Shown: positions 46,723 through 55,200 of the stretch, in pieces
Layout of the letters: each line of letters opens with the position of its first letter
How positions within the stretch are numbered: position 1 is the stretch's first letter
Program-made: the position numbers and the translations under genes
The notes under the pieces: generated by a model
The model's database searches: none
Told to the model about the DNA's origin: nothing
Seen by the model: only the letters and a program-made list of their open reading frames with translations
Assembly (NCBI RefSeq): GCF_014641855.1
Contig: NZ_BMII01000028.1
Coordinates: forward strand, 1-64,000
Source of the DNA: Shewanella inventionis
GTDB taxonomy: Bacteria; Pseudomonadota; Gammaproteobacteria; Enterobacterales; Shewanellaceae
Length of the DNA: 64,000 nt
Direction: 5' to 3'

Positions 46723-47400
46723 ATGACAATGCCAAGACCTGTTCGTTTGTTCCATATTACTGCGTTAGATAATTTGGCTATGATATGCCAGCAAGGGGAA
46801 TTAACCAGTAAAGCTAAAAACGCGGGTTTAGGAATTAGCTATCACAATATTGCTCATACAGGCGCGCAACAGACTCGATCTTATAAAACTGTAATTAATC
46901 CACCTGGTGGTGGTATTCATGAATTTGTGCCGTTCTATTTTGCGCCTCGCTTACCTATGTTGTCGGCCATTCATCATGGCCGTGTAGTAGGGTGTAACTA
47001 TGCTCAAATTGATATTATTTACTTTGAACTCACTATTGAAGGTGCTTTAAAGCAAGGGCTTAGTGAATTTGTTTTTTATGATCGAAATGCCACAAAAGCG
47101 TATAGTCAAGCATACACAGAGTTAACCCTATTACATTCTGTTATCGATTGGCAGACGCTAACTGAAGCCCCCACATTAGATGGATTTTGTAAGTATTTTC
47201 AAGATGTTCACAGCAACCCACGCTACATAGACCGAATGGAAAAGCGCCAAGCTGAGTTTTTAATAAAAAATGAAGTTCCACTCACTTGGATAACCCGGAT
47301 AGGCGTTGCAAATGAAGCCAAAGCACAACAAGTTCATGCTATTTTGCAACAATTTGGGGTAAACTTGCCGGTAATGATAATGAAAGATTGGTATTTTTAG
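46723..47400 (+). CDS. darT: DarT-type ssDNA thymidine ADP-ribosyltransferase toxin
   Basis: A 225-aa DarT-family protein. The N-terminal LFHITALDNLAMI (His11), the segment HEFVPFYFAPRLPM and KRQAEFLI (Glu178, the likely catalytic glutamate) are intact. DarT attaches ADP-ribose to thymidine in single-stranded DNA and blocks replication; DarTG modules are known to protect against phages. GGAG seven bases before 46723 decides the start over the TTG at 46720. The antitoxin gene follows after eight bases. Confidence 0.92.
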   Translation: MTMPRPVRLFHITALDNLAMICQQGELTSKAKNAGLGISYHNIAHTGAQQTRSYKTVINPPGGGIHEFVPFYFAPRLPMLSAIHHGRVVGCNYAQIDIIYFELTIEGALKQGLSEFVFYDRNATKAYSQAYTELTLLHSVIDWQTLTEAPTLDGFCKYFQDVHSNPRYIDRMEKRQAEFLIKNEVPLTWITRIGVANEAKAQQVHAILQQFGVNLPVMIMKDWYF

Positions 47401-47408
47401 GAAATAAC

Positions 47409-48443
47409 ATGGTGATTAAATCAGTAGAAGGTGACTTACTACAGCAACAAGACGTTGATGCCATTGTTAATACCGTTAACTGTGTTGGTGTGATGGGCAA
47501 AGGCATTGCGCTGCAGTTTAAGAAAAAGTGGCCAAATAATTTTAAAGCTTATGCAGCCGCTTGTAAGGCGGGTGAAGTCAAGCTAGGGCAAATGTTCACT
47601 TTTGAGTTAGGCCCAATGGCGACCCCTCAATTTATCATTAACTTTCCCACTAAAGGCCATTGGCGCAGCGCCTCACGGATTGAGGATATTGAAAGCGGGC
47701 TTGCTGATTTAGTTAATCAAATTACATTACACAATATTGGTTCAATCGCTATACCGCCATTAGGCTGTGGCAATGGCGGTTTGCTTTGGGCTGACGTAAA
47801 ACCCCTGGTTATACAATATTTATCAGCGTTACCTTCATTAGAAGTGCGTTTATTTGAACCAACAGGATTAATTAAACCCACATCACTAATTATTAATACC
47901 TCTAAACCTAAAATGACAGCGGGTAGAGCAGCCATACTTGCACTACTGGAAACCTATAAAAGTCTCAATTACGGTTTGTCTAAAATTGAAGTGCAAAAGC
48001 TTGCATATTTTCTACAAGTCGCCGGCCAAGATTTAAGACTCAAGTTTGTAAAACATCACTATGGTCCTTATGCAGATGCATTAAGACATGCGCTAGAACG
48101 TATGGATGGACATTTTATTCAGGGTGTCGGTGATGGTGTTGTTGAGGCTGAAATTAAACCTGATGAACAAGCGCTGCAACAGGCTAAACAATTTTTACAA
48201 GATGCTGACTCAACAATCAATTCACACATTGAACGAGTTGCGAATTTAATTGATGGTTATCAATCTCCCTATGGAGTTGAGTTGTTGTCAACTGTGCATT
48301 GGGTTATTAAAAACGAAGGCGCGCAAACACCAGAGCAAGCATTTCATTTGATCCAGCAATGGAATGCGCGTAAAAAACAATTGATGACACGACAACATAT
48401 CGATGCCGCTTGGAACCAATTAGCAGATCAACACTGGATTTAA
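47409..48443 (+). CDS. darG: DarG-type macrodomain antitoxin
   Basis: A 344-aa protein. The N-terminal macrodomain (about 1-150) has VDAIVNTVN (Asn21, Asn24), GVMGKGIAL (27-35) and the later GCGNGG; it removes ADP-ribose from DNA. The C-terminal domain (about 165-340) has LSKIEVQKLAYFLQVAG and HHYGPYADALRHAL, close to SocA/Panacea (DUF4065) antitoxin domains, and probably binds DarT directly. AGGA six bases before 47409 chooses the start. Both neutralisation modes look intact. Confidence 0.92.
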   Translation: MVIKSVEGDLLQQQDVDAIVNTVNCVGVMGKGIALQFKKKWPNNFKAYAAACKAGEVKLGQMFTFELGPMATPQFIINFPTKGHWRSASRIEDIESGLADLVNQITLHNIGSIAIPPLGCGNGGLLWADVKPLVIQYLSALPSLEVRLFEPTGLIKPTSLIINTSKPKMTAGRAAILALLETYKSLNYGLSKIEVQKLAYFLQVAGQDLRLKFVKHHYGPYADALRHALERMDGHFIQGVGDGVVEAEIKPDEQALQQAKQFLQDADSTINSHIERVANLIDGYQSPYGVELLSTVHWVIKNEGAQTPEQAFHLIQQWNARKKQLMTRQHIDAAWNQLADQHWI

Positions 48444-48767
48444 TAAGTAACAATTGCAGTTAGTTATTAATGAAAGTGTATTTAGATATTCCACGAAGTG
48501 AGACAAAACTCATTTGGTATGAGAAACCACACACAGGTGATTAACCAATAAAACACAAATAGCGTATTTAACATAATATACATTGTGCGCATAATTGGTT
48601 TTGGTTATACATGCGCACATTTGTGGCTATGTTAATTAGCATGACTGATTGGTATTTATGTCTGTTTGATGGTTTTAGCCCATTACACCTTGATTATCGA
48701 TTAAATCATAAGCTTTAAATCGTGCTGACATTGCATGCTTTTGGTTTTTAGCACTCATGCCAGCCAA
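48444..48767. other. Intergenic region between darG and the recombinase
   Basis: 324 bases. A 24-codon frame at 48470-48544 (MKVYLDIPRSETKLIWYEKP) may be a gene relic or chance. A perfect nine-base inverted repeat (TGTGCGCAT, 48584-48592, and ATGCGCACA, 48611-48619) could be a terminator or a border of the inserted segment. Confidence 0.5.
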
Positions 48768-50066
48768 TTATTCAATTTGAGCAAGATGATTTAACGGTTT
48801 GTTTGCTGCACTTTGATGACGTTCGGTTTGTGTGGTGTGTAAATACTGTGACGTGGTGTCGATACTTTCATGGCCTGCATCTGCTTGTACATGTGACAAT
48901 GGCCGACGGTTGATGTTGATATCGTGTGTAATACCGGTGTGACGAATATTATGTGCGGTGAGTTTTCTCATGAGTTGACTGTCGTGTTCAAAGCCATCCT
49001 TTGCGGCGTTGTCGGCGGCCAGGCTTATTAACTTGTCTATTTCATCTCGTATTTGTCTAATGCCTAAGTTTGCATTAACAATACCGGATTCTCTGCCATG
49101 AGCTGCGGCTTTATGCCGAATAAAAATAGGATGCTGGTCATTAATACTCGGTAAATCTGATAGGCCCAAATGCTGTCGGTATTGGATAAGGCTTTGCAGT
49201 AGCACTTTTGAAATGGCGATATTGCGAGCTTTTCCACTTTTAGAAAATGGCACATGAAAATACCAAACCCCGGAATGTGGATCTTGCCTAAATTGACTCA
49301 TTATGGGTGCGTAACCAGCGCGAGCGCTGATCTCTGATATACGCAAATAGCAGCTATATAATAGTGTGATTAAAAATAAACTACGCTGATGTTGTTCTGG
49401 TTGCTGTGTTGCTAATGCCTCAACGGTACTGACAACATATGACCATTGTAACTCGGTAAAGGCATGATGGTTGTTATCTTCATCTAGAGTAAACTTGCGC
49501 TTTATCGCAAAGCGACTGTGTTTGAGCCACAGTTGTGCTGGGTTACGTTCTGTGTATTCTTCGCTAATGAGATAACCATAAAACGATGATAAAATAGCGA
49601 TTTTGGTTTTTAATGCATTATCACTTAGCTGATATGGCAAACATTTACCGAGGTTTTTTTTACCAATAAATGGTCGCCATTGGCTATTGGGGTTCCGTTC
49701 GCCGCTGGCTTTGTCTAGTTTAAATTGTGCAACGTTGAAATATCCAATTAACTCTTGTGGTGGCGATTGGCAGTAGTCGATGTACTTTGCAATGTCTTTA
49801 CGTGTGACTGCACTTGGCGATAATGCCACTACGTCAAAGCACCAATGTAAGTATGTTGTGAGCTCACTGCGGTAGGCTTTGTAGTTGTTTTCAGACTGTT
49901 TTTGCTCAAATAACCAGTCTGCACAATGTTCAATTACCAGCCCTGCGTCGGTTACTTTGTTGATTGAAATACGAGTAATGTATTGATTAACAATTGGATT
50001 ACCTTGCAATACGTATTGAGCTGAATCAAATAATGGTAATACTGGTGGCAGTGGTTCTGTGATCAT
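48768..50066 (-). CDS. Tyrosine recombinase/integrase
   Basis: A 432-aa tyrosine recombinase. An SAM-like N-terminal domain (about 45-200) is followed by the catalytic domain with Arg242 (LRISEIS), Lys279 (KSGKARN), His372 and Arg375 (HNIRHTG), His399 (GHESIDT) and Tyr408 (QYLH), so it looks active. No excisionase, phage or relaxase gene is nearby. It stands between the DarTG module and core genes, so it may be the relic integrase that brought the accessory segment, or a chromosomal recombinase. Confidence 0.9.
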   Translation of the reverse strand: MITEPLPPVLPLFDSAQYVLQGNPIVNQYITRISINKVTDAGLVIEHCADWLFEQKQSENNYKAYRSELTTYLHWCFDVVALSPSAVTRKDIAKYIDYCQSPPQELIGYFNVAQFKLDKASGERNPNSQWRPFIGKKNLGKCLPYQLSDNALKTKIAILSSFYGYLISEEYTERNPAQLWLKHSRFAIKRKFTLDEDNNHHAFTELQWSYVVSTVEALATQQPEQHQRSLFLITLLYSCYLRISEISARAGYAPIMSQFRQDPHSGVWYFHVPFSKSGKARNIAISKVLLQSLIQYRQHLGLSDLPSINDQHPIFIRHKAAAHGRESGIVNANLGIRQIRDEIDKLISLAADNAAKDGFEHDSQLMRKLTAHNIRHTGITHDININRRPLSHVQADAGHESIDTTSQYLHTTQTERHQSAANKPLNHLAQIE

Positions 50067-50114
50067 GACCTTAAACTTATACTATTGATTATACTAATAT
50101 TATAGCTAAATATG

Positions 50115-50148
50115 TTTAATGCCGATAACGTTATTTATCGGCATTAAA
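50115..50148 (-). terminator. Long palindrome near the recombinase start
   Basis: TTTAATGCCGATAA pairs perfectly with TTATCGGCATTAAA (14 bp) around CGTTAT. It lies beyond the stop of the minus-strand Cys-rich gene and could be its terminator, though no U-tract follows. It is also 49 bases upstream of the recombinase start, so a role as a recombination or operator site is possible. Confidence 0.5.
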
Positions 50149-50163
50149 CCAGGTGAAAATTGG

Positions 50164-50406
50164 TTAGCAAATATCTTTGTCGTGGATCACTTGATATGCT
50201 GGTTGCTTAAGCCCAGCATAACTGCAGGTTTGCTGACACTGAGATTTTTGACAACCAATGCGATTTTGGCAACTCCAAAGACACAATTGCCACAGGGTTT
50301 GTTTACTGCTTTTATCTAAACAATGTAAATCTGCGGCACATAAATGCCCTGCTCTTATCAGCTGAGCCACTTTATGACTGTCGATAGCTACATTTATTTT
50401 GGCCAT
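50164..50406 (-). CDS. Small cysteine-rich protein, function unknown
   Basis: An 80-aa protein with eight cysteines, mostly in the C-terminal two thirds (about 23, 29, 42, 46, 52, 57, 61 and 80). The spacings CxxxC and CxxxxC suggest metal or Fe-S binding. No signal peptide is seen. A Fur-box-like sequence lies 47-65 bases upstream. It may be an iron-regulated metal-binding protein, like Bfd in size only; no homology to Bfd can be claimed. Confidence 0.75.
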   Translation of the reverse strand: MAKINVAIDSHKVAQLIRAGHLCAADLHCLDKSSKQTLWQLCLWSCQNRIGCQKSQCQQTCSYAGLKQPAYQVIHDKDIC

Positions 50407-50452
50407 GTTACCTTCCCATTCAAAACTGATATGAGATCAATAATACATTGTT

Positions 50453-50471
50453 GAGAATGATTATCAATTAG
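50453..50471 (-). promoter_or_regulatory. Fur-box-like site
   Basis: GAGAATGATTATCAATTAG matches 13 of 19 positions of the GATAATGATAATCATTATC consensus. It lies in the promoter region of the Cys-rich gene, suggesting repression by iron. Confidence 0.5.
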
Positions 50472-50657
50472 GTTTTGTTTATGACCAGCCTTTTTGTGCG
50501 CTAGCACTCGTTTGTTGGGTCTGCCCTATCTTAGGCTCATAAGATTAGCTGATAGAAAAGTTGAGCTTAATCCAATCATGTAAGTTAGCACTACAATGTC
50601 CTTAATTAACGATAGGTGAACACGATGCCCTGCCCGTCGACACTCAAAGGCCAATAT

Positions 50658-51107
50658 TTATTCGGGGCTGTCGGCTAAAAAGTCGTACGTTAGCGTTCGT
50701 GTTTGCCCTTGATAATCAAATGAAACAAATGCACGCCAAACCATGTAATTACTGCTGCATGATCCATAAATCAGTGTGCCTTGTGCTTGATTGTTCGCCG
50801 TTGAGGATAATGCAACCGGTATGATGCCCATAAACATATCTCGGCCTTCTACCCTCATCGCAATATTAGTGATCGCTTGTGAAAAGTTAAGCGTAATATT
50901 AAGTGGTTTTTCACTTGGTGTACGAACCGGATCTATCATCAAGCCGACGGTTAAATCGGCAACTTTTTGGTAACATTGGCCGGCTGAAAATTGACATAAG
51001 CTGGGGTCTTTTTCAAATGTGGTTTGTTGACTGTTTTTTGTATTGTCACATGCTATTAAAAAGATTGAAGAAATTACTAAAATGAATATTTTGGTTATTT
51101 TGTGCAC
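50658..51107 (-). CDS. Putative lipoprotein, function unknown
   Basis: A 149-aa protein with a lipoprotein signal (LIAC, Cys20). The mature part contains four more cysteines (SLCQFSAGQC, SCSSN) that could form disulfides, and beta-rich segments. It is divergent from ccoN and shares its intergenic region, including the FNR box, so anaerobic control is possible. No family is recognised. Confidence 0.8.
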   Translation of the reverse strand: MHKITKIFILVISSIFLIACDNTKNSQQTTFEKDPSLCQFSAGQCYQKVADLTVGLMIDPVRTPSEKPLNITLNFSQAITNIAMRVEGRDMFMGIIPVALSSTANNQAQGTLIYGSCSSNYMVWRAFVSFDYQGQTRTLTYDFLADSPE

Positions 51108-51153
51108 AATAATTAACCTTTACCCTGTTGTTGATAACATTATCTTGCAGACC

Positions 51154-51167
51154 TTGATCTAGATCAA
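51154..51167. promoter_or_regulatory. Perfect FNR/EtrA box upstream of ccoN
   Basis: TTGATCTAGATCAA equals the TTGAT-N4-ATCAA consensus. A TATCTT -10 (51188-51193) lies about 27 bases after its centre, near class II spacing. The etrA gene encoding the matching regulator is in the same region (58524), so control of cbb3 by EtrA is expected. Confidence 0.85.
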
Positions 51168-51376
51168 CTTTGATGCATGTTGCGAAGTATCTTTTTTGAC
51201 TCAGCTCAAGTATCATTAGTCCGCCTCGTGATAGAGAGCATAAAAACGAGGTAACACCTTGACAAACTGTTGTAAAAATAGCCTTTATGGTTGGTTTTGT
51301 AACCATTTGTCAACTTAACTGGTAAAGCTCGCTTTACTAAATATTAAAAGTATAAGTAATAAGCCGTGGAAGCATT

Positions 51377-52804
51377 ATGATGAACCATTCCCAGTCTACA
51401 GGCGCTGATTACAATTACACTATTGTCCGTCAATTCGCACTCACCACAGTACTGTGGGGAATCGTTGGTATGGCAGTGGGTGTATTGATTGCGGCTCAGT
51501 TAATCTGGCCACAACTGAACTTTGAAACTCCGTGGTTAACGTTTAGTCGTTTACGACCTTTACATACCAATGCGGTGATTTTCGCGTTCGGAACATCAGC
51601 TCTTTTCGCTACATCCTACTATGTTGTGCAACGCACTTGTCAAATCCGTCTATTTGCGCCTAAATTGGCCGCATTTACGTTTTGGGGTTGGCAAGCAGTT
51701 ATTATTGCAGCTGCAATCACTTTACCAATGGGTTACACCCAGGGCAAAGAATATGCAGAATTAGAATGGCCTATTGATATCGCAATTGCGGTGATTTGGG
51801 TCAGTTATGCAATTGTCTTCTTTGGCACAATCGCTAAAAGAACTACCTCACATATTTATGTGGCTAACTGGTTCTTTGGTGCCTTTATTATCACTGTTGC
51901 TGTACTGCACATTGTTAACTCAATGGCTGTACCTGTAAGCTTATTTAAGTCTTACTCACTGTACTCCGGTGCCGTGGATGCGATGGTTCAGTGGTGGTAT
52001 GGTCACAATGCTGTAGGCTTCTTACTTACCGCTGGTTTCTTAGGGATGATGTATTACTTTGTACCTAAGCAAGCTGGTCGTCCTGTTTATTCTTATCGTT
52101 TATCGATTGTTCACTTTTGGGCATTGATTGCGCTGTATATTTGGGCCGGTCCTCACCACTTACATTACACTGCCCTTCCTGACTGGACTCAGTCTTTAGG
52201 TATGGTGATGTCATTAATCCTATTCGCACCTTCATGGGGCGGTATGATTAACGGTATTATGACCCTCTCTGGTGCTTGGCATAAGCTACGTACTGACCCA
52301 GTATTGCGTTTCTTAGTTGTTTCATTGTCTTTCTATGGTATGTCTACCTTCGAAGGCCCAATGATGGCAATCAAAACGGTAAACGCGTTATCTCATTACA
52401 CTGACTGGACCGTTGGTCACGTTCACTCTGGCGCGCTAGGCTGGGTTGCAATGGTCTCTATTGGTTCGTTATATCACCTTGTACCTGTGCTTTTTGGCCA
52501 TGGTCGTATGTTTAGCACTTCGCTAGTTAACGTACACTTCTGGTTAGCCACTATTGGTACTGTGTTGTATATCGTAAGTATGTGGATTTCTGGTGTTATG
52601 CAAGGTCTTATGTGGCGTGCAGTAAACTCTGACGGTACCTTAACGTACAGCTTTGTTGAGAGTTTAGAAGCATCTTACCCATTCTACTTTGTACGCTTTC
52701 TTGGTGGTTGTTTCTTCTTAACCGGTATGTTGATTATGGCTTATAACGTGCTTCGCACTGTGAAAGCGCCTAAAGATTCATTACCTGCGTTAGCAGAAGC
52801 TTAA
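51377..52804 (+). CDS. ccoN: Cytochrome cbb3 oxidase subunit I
   Basis: A 475-aa integral membrane protein with about 12 hydrophobic segments. It has the haem-copper oxidase histidine segments [34 protein letters not shown] and [11 protein letters not shown], which hold the ligands of haem b, haem b3 and copper B. It is the catalytic subunit that reduces oxygen at low tension in the cytoplasmic membrane. The second ATG, 51380, is also possible. It is 12 bases from ccoO. Confidence 0.97.
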   Translation: MMNHSQSTGADYNYTIVRQFALTTVLWGIVGMAVGVLIAAQLIWPQLNFETPWLTFSRLRPLHTNAVIFAFGTSALFATSYYVVQRTCQIRLFAPKLAAFTFWGWQAVIIAAAITLPMGYTQGKEYAELEWPIDIAIAVIWVSYAIVFFGTIAKRTTSHIYVANWFFGAFIITVAVLHIVNSMAVPVSLFKSYSLYSGAVDAMVQWWYGHNAVGFLLTAGFLGMMYYFVPKQAGRPVYSYRLSIVHFWALIALYIWAGPHHLHYTALPDWTQSLGMVMSLILFAPSWGGMINGIMTLSGAWHKLRTDPVLRFLVVSLSFYGMSTFEGPMMAIKTVNALSHYTDWTVGHVHSGALGWVAMVSIGSLYHLVPVLFGHGRMFSTSLVNVHFWLATIGTVLYIVSMWISGVMQGLMWRAVNSDGTLTYSFVESLEASYPFYFVRFLGGCFFLTGMLIMAYNVLRTVKAPKDSLPALAEA

Positions 52805-52816
52805 GGAGCAGATTCG

Positions 52817-53443
52817 ATGAAATTTAATCATGAATTAATTGAAAAGAATGTGGGCCTGCTAGCCATTTTCACCGTAATCGCTATTAGTTTTGGTGGTTTG
52901 GTGCAAATTACTCCGCTAATTTTCCAAAAAGACACTACTGAAGCCGTTGAAGGTTTGATCCCTTACACTGCACTGCAGATTGAAGGTCGTGACATTTATG
53001 TTCGTGAAGGTTGTTACAACTGTCACAGCCAAATGATCCGTCCTTTACGTGCTGAAACTGAACGTTACGGTCACTATTCTGTAGCGGGCGAATCAGTTTG
53101 GGACCACCCTTTCCAATGGGGTTCTAAGCGTACAGGGCCAGATCTTGCTCGTGTTGGTGGTCGTTATAGTGATAAATGGCATGAAGTGCATTTAATCAAT
53201 CCACGTGATGTGGTACCACAATCAAACATGCCTGCTTTCCCATGGTTAGCTGAAAACACGCTAGACGGCAAATTGACTGGTGACAAGATGTCTATCCTAC
53301 GTAACCTTCATAAAGGTGGTTACAAAGGTGGCGACTTATACACCGACGAAGAAATTGCTGGCGCTCAAAAAGCGGTTGAAGGCAAAACTGAATTACAAGC
53401 ACTAATCGCGTATTTGCAATCTTTGGGTCATGCACTCAAGTAG
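52817..53443 (+). CDS. ccoO: Cytochrome cbb3 oxidase subunit II (monohaem cytochrome c)
   Basis: A 208-aa protein with one N-terminal membrane anchor (about 13-33) and a periplasmic domain with CYNCH (66-70) binding one haem c. The segment [15 protein letters not shown] is conserved in the family. It passes electrons to CcoN. AAGGAGCAG precedes the ATG. Confidence 0.97.
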   Translation: MKFNHELIEKNVGLLAIFTVIAISFGGLVQITPLIFQKDTTEAVEGLIPYTALQIEGRDIYVREGCYNCHSQMIRPLRAETERYGHYSVAGESVWDHPFQWGSKRTGPDLARVGGRYSDKWHEVHLINPRDVVPQSNMPAFPWLAENTLDGKLTGDKMSILRNLHKGGYKGGDLYTDEEIAGAQKAVEGKTELQALIAYLQSLGHALK

Positions 53444-53451
53444 GAGCAATG

Positions 53452-53628
53452 ATGGATTACGGTACTTTTCAAGGCATTTTAACCATTATAGTAATGGTGA
53501 CGTTTGTTGGAATTTTTTACTGGGCATACAGTAAGCACAGCAAGTCTAAATTTGACGAAGCGGCTAACTTAGTATTTTCAGAAGAAGAACTGGCAAAAAT
53601 GTCTAAAGACTCGGGAGATCAGAAGTAA
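53452..53628 (+). CDS. ccoQ: Cytochrome cbb3 oxidase subunit IV
   Basis: A 58-aa protein: MDYGTFQGILTIIVMVTF begins the single membrane helix, then a charged tail. AGGAG five bases upstream favours the ATG at 53452; one at 53449 is also in frame. Its stop overlaps the ccoP start (TAATG). CcoQ stabilises the complex. Confidence 0.92.
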   Translation: MDYGTFQGILTIIVMVTFVGIFYWAYSKHSKSKFDEAANLVFSEEELAKMSKDSGDQK

Positions 53629-54602
53629 TGATTATGAGTAACTTCTGGAGCATTTGGATTTCTGTACTGACTATTGTGGTCATTGTTGGTTGTTTTATTC
53701 TTCTTAAAGTGGTGAACAAAAATTACACCGGTGTTGAAGAAGGTAAATCAATGGGCCACGAGTTCGATGGTATTGAAGAACTTAACAACCCACTGCCAAA
53801 GTGGTGGGCTTACATGTTCTACCTAACCATCGTGTTTGGTGTGATCTATTTAGCTCTTTATCCAGGCCTAGGTAACTACAAAGGTCTGTTTGGTTGGACA
53901 AGCTCTAACCAAAGCATTGGTACTGAAAAAGGCCTAAAAGCCGACTCAGCTGCAGCATTAGAAGCGGCAAAAGCAGAAAATCGTTTATCTCAGTATGACC
54001 GCGAAGTGGCTCATGCTGACGAAAAATACGGTCCAATTTTTGCCGCGTATTTAGCAACTCCTTTAGAAGAGTTAGTTAAAGATGAAGAAGCATTGAAAGT
54101 GGGTGGCCGTTTGTTTTTACAAAACTGCGCTCAATGTCATGGTTCTGATGCACGTGGCTCAAAGGGCTTCCCTAACTTGACTGACAGTGATTGGTTATAT
54201 GGTGGCGATTTAGCCACGATTAAAACCACATTGATGAATGGTCGCAACGGTATGATGCCGCCTAAAGGTGGTTTACCTATCGAAGACAGTGAGATTAAAG
54301 GTCTTGCTGAATATGTGATCAAACTGTCTGGTGGCGAGCACGACGAAGCCTTAGCTGCACAAGGTCAAGGTTCATTTATGAAAGGTTGTTTTGCGTGTCA
54401 TGGTATGGACGCAAAAGGTAACAAGTTCATGGGTGCACCAAACTTAACTGACAATGTGTGGTTATATGGTGGCAGCCGCGGCAGCATTGAAGAGTCAATC
54501 ATCAATGGCCGTGCCGGTGTTATGCCAGCATGGAAAGACATTCTTGGTGAAGAGAAAGTTCATGTAATTGCAGCTTATGTTTATAGCTTATCAAACAAAT
54601 AG
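53628..54602 (+). CDS. ccoP: Cytochrome cbb3 oxidase subunit III (dihaem cytochrome c)
   Basis: A 324-aa protein with two membrane segments (about 6-28 and 60-80) and two haem c motifs, CAQCH (167-171) and CFACH (254-258). This long form with two helices is typical of Shewanella and Pseudomonas. It is the last gene of the oxidase operon and ends at a strong terminator. Confidence 0.97.
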   Translation: MIMSNFWSIWISVLTIVVIVGCFILLKVVNKNYTGVEEGKSMGHEFDGIEELNNPLPKWWAYMFYLTIVFGVIYLALYPGLGNYKGLFGWTSSNQSIGTEKGLKADSAAALEAAKAENRLSQYDREVAHADEKYGPIFAAYLATPLEELVKDEEALKVGGRLFLQNCAQCHGSDARGSKGFPNLTDSDWLYGGDLATIKTTLMNGRNGMMPPKGGLPIEDSEIKGLAEYVIKLSGGEHDEALAAQGQGSFMKGCFACHGMDAKGNKFMGAPNLTDNVWLYGGSRGSIEESIINGRAGVMPAWKDILGEEKVHVIAAYVYSLSNK

Positions 54603-54617
54603 TTAGCAATACCTAAT

Positions 54618-54650
54618 AAAAGGCCTCGAGTTTATCGAGGCCTTTTTTTT
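54618..54650 (+). terminator. Rho-independent terminator of ccoNOQP
   Basis: AAAAGGCCTCGA pairs perfectly with TCGAGGCCTTTT around five bases and runs into a T-tract. It divides the oxidase operon from the assembly genes. Confidence 0.93.
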
Positions 54651-54717
54651 AAGTGATTATTAAGCACTAACGCGCTAAAATAGCGCAGTAATTTTTAGCG
54701 AATATTTAGGATGTATC

Positions 54718-55197
54718 ATGTCTACTCAACTCCCTTGGTATAAACAGTTTTGGCCATGGTTTTTAATCGTTTTACCAATGTGTGCCGTTGTTGCCAGTAT
54801 CACCACATTAAAAATTGCTTTAGACAATTCTGACTCCTTGGTGGCTGAAGAATATTATAAAGAAGGCAAAGGCATTAATATGGACTTGCGTAAGATAAAA
54901 TACGCACAGCAAATTGGCATGAAGTTTTTGGTTAAAGTGTCAGATCAAGAATTACAAATAACACAACAAGGTGGGCCTGAATACCGCGCAGCACTTAATG
55001 TGCAATTTTATCACCCAACCATAGAAGAAAGAGACTTTAGTCTGAATGCTACGGCCGATGCAAGTTATGTGTATCGTGTACCATTGTCTGAAGCCATTAA
55101 AGGCCCCTGGGAAGTACGTATAGAAGGATTTGATGGCAAATGGCGTGTTCAACAACGCATTGATATTAAAGATGATGTTGAATATTGGCTAAATTAA
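54718..55197 (+). CDS. ccoH: FixH/CcoH family assembly protein
   Basis: A 159-aa protein with one membrane helix (about 12-32) and a periplasmic domain, matching the FixH family. The segment VAEEYYKEGKGINMDL is typical. It is required for stable cbb3 assembly. Three bases separate it from ccoI. Confidence 0.9.
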   Translation: MSTQLPWYKQFWPWFLIVLPMCAVVASITTLKIALDNSDSLVAEEYYKEGKGINMDLRKIKYAQQIGMKFLVKVSDQELQITQQGGPEYRAALNVQFYHPTIEERDFSLNATADASYVYRVPLSEAIKGPWEVRIEGFDGKWRVQQRIDIKDDVEYWLN

Positions 55198-55200
55198 TCT

